A stretch of 64,000 nt of DNA from Deinococcus sp. Arct2-2 (lineage in GTDB: Bacteria; Deinococcota; Deinococci; Deinococcales; Deinococcaceae). The notes below the pieces were generated by a model. The model was not told the origin of the DNA, ran no database searches, and saw only the letters and a list, made by a program, of their open reading frames with translations. Made by a program: the position numbers and the translations under genes. Below are positions 59,518 through 64,000 of the stretch, one piece after another. Within the stretch, counting starts at the first letter, position 1; each line of letters opens with the position of its first letter. Where the stretch lies: NCBI RefSeq assembly GCF_004801315.1, contig NZ_SSNW01000012.1, positions 1 to 64,000 on the forward strand, read 5' to 3'.

Positions 59518-62241
59518 ATGGACTTCATCACCGTCATCATTGTGCTGCTGTTGCTGATTCTTTGCCTGCCCGCCTTGATCATTCGGGGGGGGCTGCGGCG
59601 GCAATTGGCCGAGCTGGAGCGCAAAATTGCTGCTCAGGGCAATGAACTGAGCAGCTTGCGAGCAGAGGTGAACCGGTTGGGCCGCCCTTCAAATCAGGAA
59701 TCTGCGGCGCTCTCGCCGCTTCCACCCTATATCCCCAGCAATTTTCCACTGGTGCTCCCTAGTGAACCTCGCTCCACCGCCCCAGCACAGGCAGGCTTGG
59801 GAGAAGCGCAAGAAGACCGGCCCACTGCCAACTCGTTTCCACCGGGAATGCCCACCCAAGAACCAGTCGTGGGCAACGCACCCCTCATGTACGGGCCACC
59901 GCCTGCACCCTTTCCCAGCGGTTCGGCTTCAGCCCAAGGCAGCGGGCCGGTTCCCCCTCCTGCGGCCGCGGGCTGGTCGCCCACACCACGTTTTCTCTTT
60001 GCCGTGATCGGGGCGCTGCTGACGTTGGGCGGACTGACGGCGGTGCTGGCGCAACTGGCGCGGATGGGCGTACTGACCCCCGAGTTGCAACTGGTGCTGG
60101 CCGCGCTGCTGGGCCTGACCTTGTACGCCGTTGCTCCACGCGCCACCGGCGCGGTCAGGGCCGCGTTGCGGGGACTGGGCTACGGTATTTTGGCGCTGTG
60201 CATGGGCGCGCTGCATCAGGTCGGCGTGCTGCCCGCAGGCGGGGTGTTGGGGTTGGTGTTGGTGCTGAGCCTGTTGGTGGGCCTGCACGCCCGTCGTCAG
60301 GGAGAGCTGCTGGGCATCGCGGTGGCCCTCACGGGCGCAACAGTCTCGACGTGGCTCTTGGCCGACGATTTGGCTGTTCCGCCCAGCTTTGCCGGCGCAG
60401 GTTCGGGCGTGTTGGGCTGGGCGCAGACGGCGCTCCTGTGCGTGGGGGCGGGCGCACTGGGCGCGGCGCTGAGTGTCCGGCATTGGGCGGCGCGGTGGCT
60501 CCTGCTGGTGATTCCTTTGGGCACCGTGGGCCTGCTGGTGGTGGCCCAAAGCCATACCCAAACAGGAGCGCCTGCGGGGTGGGCCGCTCTAGGCCTGCTG
60601 ATGGCTGGAGGTGTCAGCACCCTCACGGGGCGGGCTACGGCGCTGCGAACGCCCGATAAGAGCCTGCCGGGACTGGCCTTGGCGGTGCTGCTCACCAGTC
60701 TGCTGACGGCCAGCCCCATCACGTCGCTGGCGCTCAGAGACTCCGTAGCGGCGTCTGTATCGTTGCTGGCCCTGCTGGGCGGCCTGATCGTCGTGGCTGC
60801 CCAACGCGTGCGGCGAGTGGGGTTCGCCGCGCCAGACGGACTGCGTGAAGCCGGAGTGGCGTCCGCGACGGCGGTGGCTGCGGCGTGGCTCGGGGCGGCG
60901 CTGGACATTGGGGACGGCGCTCAGCGGTTGCTGCCCTTGGCGCTGGCCTTGGCGCTGTATGGCCGCTGGTCTGGGTCGGCCCCTTGGCGGTGGGGCAGTG
61001 TGGCCGCCGCGTCGGGGCTGCTGGCCTCTCAACTGCCTCAAGTGGCCCCCGCCGACGCCTTCCTGACTGCCGCCGCCTTGGGCTCGGCGCTGGCTATTGG
61101 GGGCAGAAGTGGCAGCGTGGTGGCTGGCGTAGCCGCTGCCGTGTTGACCACTTGGGCCAGTCGTCAGTTGCCCAGTTGGTGGCCGGGGCCAGACATCTGG
61201 GCCGTGACGCTGCCGGTGCTGGCCGGCGTCCTGACCGGATTGGCGGCCACCTCCCGCCTGCCAGAGCGCCGGGCGTTGCCGCTCCTGATGGCCTCGTTGG
61301 TGGCGCTGCTCACTCTGCTGGCTGGCTCTCCGATCTTGGAATTGACGGAGATCGGGGCTACGTCGGCCCAAACCCGCAGCGGGTTGGCGGCGAGTCTGTT
61401 GGTCAGTGTGGTGCTGGCGCTCAGTTTGCGTCTTCCCGGCACTGCCCTGCTGTTGGCGCGGGCCGCCCTGCCGACGCAGCTCAGCAGCTTGGTTCTAAAA
61501 CAGCTTGCCGAAGGCTTGGGCATCGGCCTAGCCGTGATCGCCCTCGTCCATCTCTTTCCGGGCAGCGCCCTGTTGGTCATCCTGTTGCTGGGCGCGGCAC
61601 TGGGACTGCCGTGGGTCAAAACGGTTCTGCCTTGGCCCGTCTTGTCTTTGCCCCTGTTGGGCGTAGCGCTCGCCACAGCGCTGAACTTGCCCGACACGTC
61701 CTCCCCGCAGGCCGCGTCGTCTCTCGGCTCCGTGCTGCTGTCCTGCGCCGCCCTGTTTTTGCTCGGCTCGGTGCGCGGGCGAGGACTGCTGCCTTGGCCT
61801 CCAGCGGCGGCGGCTCTGGCGGCTCAACTCAGTCGCCGGGCCACCGCCGCCGGAGAAACGGGGGCCGCCCTCTGGGGCGGCGTCATCGCGGCCCTTGCCT
61901 CGGCGGTGGTCATCCGCTTGGCCCAGTGGCTGGGCAGCGCGGGCCTGCTGACTGGAGACGTGCTCCCCGTCACGTTGGTGCTGTTTGCGGGCGGCCTAGT
62001 CATGTTGGCTCAGGGCCGCGCCCGCCTGTCCTCACCCGTGTGGTGGACGGGTCTGGGCCTCTTCGCTTTGGCGGCGGGCAAACTGGTGCTGCTCGACCTC
62101 GACACGCTGGGCACCGGCGCACGCGGCGCAGCCCTGACGGTGGTGGGCCTGCTGCTGCTGGGCATCGCCCAACTCGCGCCGCAAGCCCGCCCTGACGGGC
62201 CGCTGGAACAAGCGGAGAGCAGACAGACCGATTCCCAATGA
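59518..62241 (+). CDS. DUF2339-family large membrane protein
   Basis: A 907-residue protein. An N-terminal membrane helix (FITVIIVLLLLILCLPALII) is followed by a short coiled coil (RRQLAELERKIAAQGNELSS) and a Pro-rich linker up to about residue 150. From there roughly two dozen hydrophobic helices run to residue 890 (for example FLFAVIGALLTLGGLTAVLA and ARGAALTVVGLLLLGIAQLA). This helix-coil-linker-polytopic plan is that of DUF2339. Function is unknown; a role in envelope lipid or glycan handling has been guessed for similar proteins. It has no operon partners. Confidence 0.88.
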   Translation: MDFITVIIVLLLLILCLPALIIRGGLRRQLAELERKIAAQGNELSSLRAEVNRLGRPSNQESAALSPLPPYIPSNFPLVLPSEPRSTAPAQAGLGEAQEDRPTANSFPPGMPTQEPVVGNAPLMYGPPPAPFPSGSASAQGSGPVPPPAAAGWSPTPRFLFAVIGALLTLGGLTAVLAQLARMGVLTPELQLVLAALLGLTLYAVAPRATGAVRAALRGLGYGILALCMGALHQVGVLPAGGVLGLVLVLSLLVGLHARRQGELLGIAVALTGATVSTWLLADDLAVPPSFAGAGSGVLGWAQTALLCVGAGALGAALSVRHWAARWLLLVIPLGTVGLLVVAQSHTQTGAPAGWAALGLLMAGGVSTLTGRATALRTPDKSLPGLALAVLLTSLLTASPITSLALRDSVAASVSLLALLGGLIVVAAQRVRRVGFAAPDGLREAGVASATAVAAAWLGAALDIGDGAQRLLPLALALALYGRWSGSAPWRWGSVAAASGLLASQLPQVAPADAFLTAAALGSALAIGGRSGSVVAGVAAAVLTTWASRQLPSWWPGPDIWAVTLPVLAGVLTGLAATSRLPERRALPLLMASLVALLTLLAGSPILELTEIGATSAQTRSGLAASLLVSVVLALSLRLPGTALLLARAALPTQLSSLVLKQLAEGLGIGLAVIALVHLFPGSALLVILLLGAALGLPWVKTVLPWPVLSLPLLGVALATALNLPDTSSPQAASSLGSVLLSCAALFLLGSVRGRGLLPWPPAAAALAAQLSRRATAAGETGAALWGGVIAALASAVVIRLAQWLGSAGLLTGDVLPVTLVLFAGGLVMLAQGRARLSSPVWWTGLGLFALAAGKLVLLDLDTLGTGARGAALTVVGLLLLGIAQLAPQARPDGPLEQAESRQTDSQ

Positions 62242-62513
62242 CAAAAAACTGCTTGCCGCCCCTGCACCCTGTACCGAGTGAAAAGACCACAAGTACACCC
62301 AGCCATCACGGCGTTTCCAGCGTTGTCCAGTCTGTATTCCAGTGGCCGCAGGGCGTCCAGCGGGCGTCTCTGCTCAGCAAAAACCGACGGTAGAGCCGCT
62401 CTGGGGTCATGAATTCGGGCTTATCGAGGTCTGCCTGCCTAATTGGTAGGCGTTCTGACTCAGTGCAGAGGTCATGTTCTGATCGGCGTGGCTGTCGGCA
62501 ATGGTTCAGCGGG

Positions 62514-63539
62514 TCAAGGCGTCCGGCGCTGGGTACTCCGGCGGACGATCAAACGTGGAGGCAACAGCAAGTGAGCGGGCTGCTCTCCTTGAAGCCGCCG
62601 CATCAGTTCATGGATACCTTCGGCAGCCATTTCTGCGGCTGGATGGTAGACGGTGGTGAGGCCCCCGGCGATATATTCCGCGCCCAGGATATCGTCGAAG
62701 CCGACCAACGAGACGTCTTCGGGCACCCTTAGACCTGCCCCGGACAGCGCCTGAAAGACCGCCGCTGCCGCCAGATCCGTTTCAGCAAAGACGGCGCTGA
62801 CCCGGCCATCCCGCACCGCTTTCACCAGTTGGCGGCCATCGTGAATGGCCTGTTGCGCCGGCTGACCTGCGGCCTGCATCGCCTGCCGGTAGCCAAATTC
62901 TCGCCGCCGAAAATGCTCGACGCCGCTGCTCTCACCCCCGCCGTAAAACGCGACTTGGCGGTGTCCGAGGTCGAGCAAATGTTGCGTGGCGAGTGCGCTG
63001 CCCCCTTGGTGATCGACATCAACCGCGCTCATGTGGGGAGGCACCGTTTCCGTCCAGAGCGCCACCACGGGCAGCGGCGCGTCCTGCAGCGCCTCCAGCA
63101 GGCCGTGTCCCCGCAGCGGATCGCAACTGACCAGCAGCCCGTCCACCCGGCCATCCAAGTAGCTCAGAGGCGATTTGCCGCCGCCCGGATACACCACGAG
63201 GGCCGGCACGCCCAGTTCACGGGCGGCGTCGTTCAGGCCCGCCATAATCGCTCCGTCAAAGGTTCGGCGCACTGCGCTGCCAGCAGTCACACTGCCCAGC
63301 AAACTGTCCGGTTCCGACGATCCGACAGCCTCCAGTACCACCCCAAGTTGCCCGGTCTGACGGGTGCGGAGGTTCCGCGCAGCGACGTCTGGAACGTACC
63401 CCAGATCGAGCGCCACCTGCCGAACCCGCTCCGCCGTACCCGCATGCACCGAGTACTCCGCCCGCCCAGACAGCACTTTCGAGACCGTCGCAGAACTGAC
63501 GCCCGCAGCATGCGCCACTTCCTTGATCTTCACCTTCAT
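62514..63539 (-). CDS. LacI-family transcriptional repressor
   Basis: A 341-residue regulator. The N-terminal helix-turn-helix and hinge helix are clear (KIKEVAHAAGVSSATVSKVL, then DLGYVPDVAARNLRTRQTGQ). A periplasmic-binding-protein-like sensor domain follows (GRVDGLLVSCDPLRGHGLLE, MSAVDVDHQGGSALATQHLL, DLGHRQVAFYGGG, VSLVGFDDILGAEYIAGGLT). It is divergent from the gene starting at 63919, whose upstream region has a perfect LacI-type palindrome, so it very likely represses that sugar-uptake gene. Confidence 0.93.
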   Translation of the reverse strand: MKVKIKEVAHAAGVSSATVSKVLSGRAEYSVHAGTAERVRQVALDLGYVPDVAARNLRTRQTGQLGVVLEAVGSSEPDSLLGSVTAGSAVRRTFDGAIMAGLNDAARELGVPALVVYPGGGKSPLSYLDGRVDGLLVSCDPLRGHGLLEALQDAPLPVVALWTETVPPHMSAVDVDHQGGSALATQHLLDLGHRQVAFYGGGESSGVEHFRRREFGYRQAMQAAGQPAQQAIHDGRQLVKAVRDGRVSAVFAETDLAAAAVFQALSGAGLRVPEDVSLVGFDDILGAEYIAGGLTTVYHPAAEMAAEGIHELMRRLQGEQPAHLLLPPRLIVRRSTQRRTP

Positions 63540-63787
63540 GCCGGTATCCTACGGCGAAACGTCGCTGTCGGCCCCGCGTGTTCTCCATCCGGTGCGGCTC
63601 ACTTAGGATCAGATGAAGGGGTTCAGCCCCGCCCAGAGCAGAGTGCAGATCAGCCCAGAGGCGTCACGTCTCGTCTGACCTTCAGCTATGAAGTGCAGTT
63701 CTCCTCTCGCTGGAATGAGAGCAGGCAATGGGCGACGAACGAGAAAAAGACGCCCCTGTGCCCTCTTCCATTTTGGGCCGCAATCTG
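63540..63787. other. Divergent regulatory region, left part
   Basis: No gene is seen between the LacI start and the promoter of the downstream gene. Confidence 0.4.
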
Positions 63788-63815
63788 TATACTTGTCATT
63801 ACGAAATCGATTTCG
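63788..63815 (+). promoter_or_regulatory. Promoter -10 and LacI operator
   Basis: TATACT (63788-63793) is a good -10 hexamer; no strong -35 is seen. CGAAATCGATTTCG (63802-63815) is a perfect 14-bp palindrome of the LacI/CcpA operator type with central CG, placed at about +1 to +15. Binding there would block transcription of the gene at 63919. Confidence 0.7.
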
Positions 63816-63918
63816 CAACCTGTTGAAGCTGTTCAACAGACTCGTGCTGCACGGACACTCCGGTGTTCTGGCCAGCCTCCCCTGCTGCCTTCCGGCAAGT
63901 AGGCTCTTCAGGAGAACC

Positions 63919-64000
63919 ATGAAACGACTGGGTACGCTCATGACCGCTCTGCTCGGCTTTTCCCTGCTCACCGCCCCTGCCTTTGCCCAGAAACCTGTGG
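63919..64000 (+). CDS. Start of a secreted protein, probably sugar ABC binding protein (cut by window edge)
   Basis: ATG 63919 with CAGGAGAA just upstream opens a typical Sec signal peptide (KRLGTLMTALLGFSLLTAPA, then FAQKPV) and runs off the window. Only 27 residues are visible, so the family is inferred from the divergent LacI regulator and operator. A periplasmic sugar-binding protein is most likely; a secreted glycosidase is possible. Confidence 0.6.
   Translation, partial: MKRLGTLMTALLGFSLLTAPAFAQKPV

Noticed and set aside
60885..62195. Second plus-strand frame of 436 codons inside the DUF2339 gene
   Set aside because: Shadow frame in a GC-rich membrane-protein gene; composition is Arg/Gly-rich without structure.

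Overview
This window looks like Deinococcus or a close relative. The evidence is high-GC coding sequence with frequent GTG/TTG starts, several genes whose -10 box sits about 6 nt before the start codon (the leaderless arrangement common in Deinococcus), secreted and outer-membrane protein families typical of that genus, and a dense, decaying set of insertion sequences. The taxonomic call is inference; no rRNA or marker gene is present.

Layout. 1-0.5 kb: tail of an IS630-family transposase and the 3' remnant of another gene. 0.6-5.2 kb: an overlapping ATP-grasp/acyltransferase pair, then a LysR regulator divergent from a SnoaL-like and a DUF1772-like gene. 5.6-10 kb: an XRE-cupin regulator, a small cupin and an oligopeptide-type ABC importer (two permeases, one binding protein, no ATPase subunits), with a three-half-site operator over the first promoter. 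10-26 kb: an accessory zone with IS1182, IS66, IS982, IS110 and IS4 sequences, most broken. Between them lie many small genes with their own hairpin terminators and several pseudogenes with single in-frame stops. 26.2-29.8 kb: one 1186-residue GAF/PAS/GGDEF/HD-GYP cyclic-di-GMP protein, followed by a frameshifted IS5-family element. 31.3-36.5 kb: a secreted Agd3-like polysaccharide deacetylase and a two-component system, all on the minus strand.

37.2-45 kb: an archaic-type chaperone-usher pilus locus with four SCPU-domain subunits, two paralogous PKD lipoproteins, a chaperone and an usher. 45.3-51.1 kb: an iron-siderophore uptake operon with two binding proteins, a ferredoxin-like putative siderophore reductase, two permeases and an ATPase, starting from a promoter that overlaps a palindrome. 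51.2-55 kb: a coupled DUF3160/CapA/secreted-protein operon. 55.2-58.1 kb: an aldo-keto reductase and two coupled extended SDRs. 58.2-64 kb: a secreted protein, a 907-residue DUF2339 membrane protein, a LacI regulator, and the start of a secreted protein gene (probably a sugar-binding protein) behind a perfect LacI-type operator.

Themes: surface attachment and matrix (pilus, deacetylase, CapA, c-di-GMP turnover) and nutrient import (peptide, iron, sugar). I saw no CRISPR array, tRNA, rRNA or phage block. The most unusual items are the PKD lipoproteins inside the pilus operon, the ATP-grasp/acyltransferase cassette, a perfect 22-bp inverted repeat inside the GGDEF/HD-GYP gene, and a set of small genes each ended by related hairpins.
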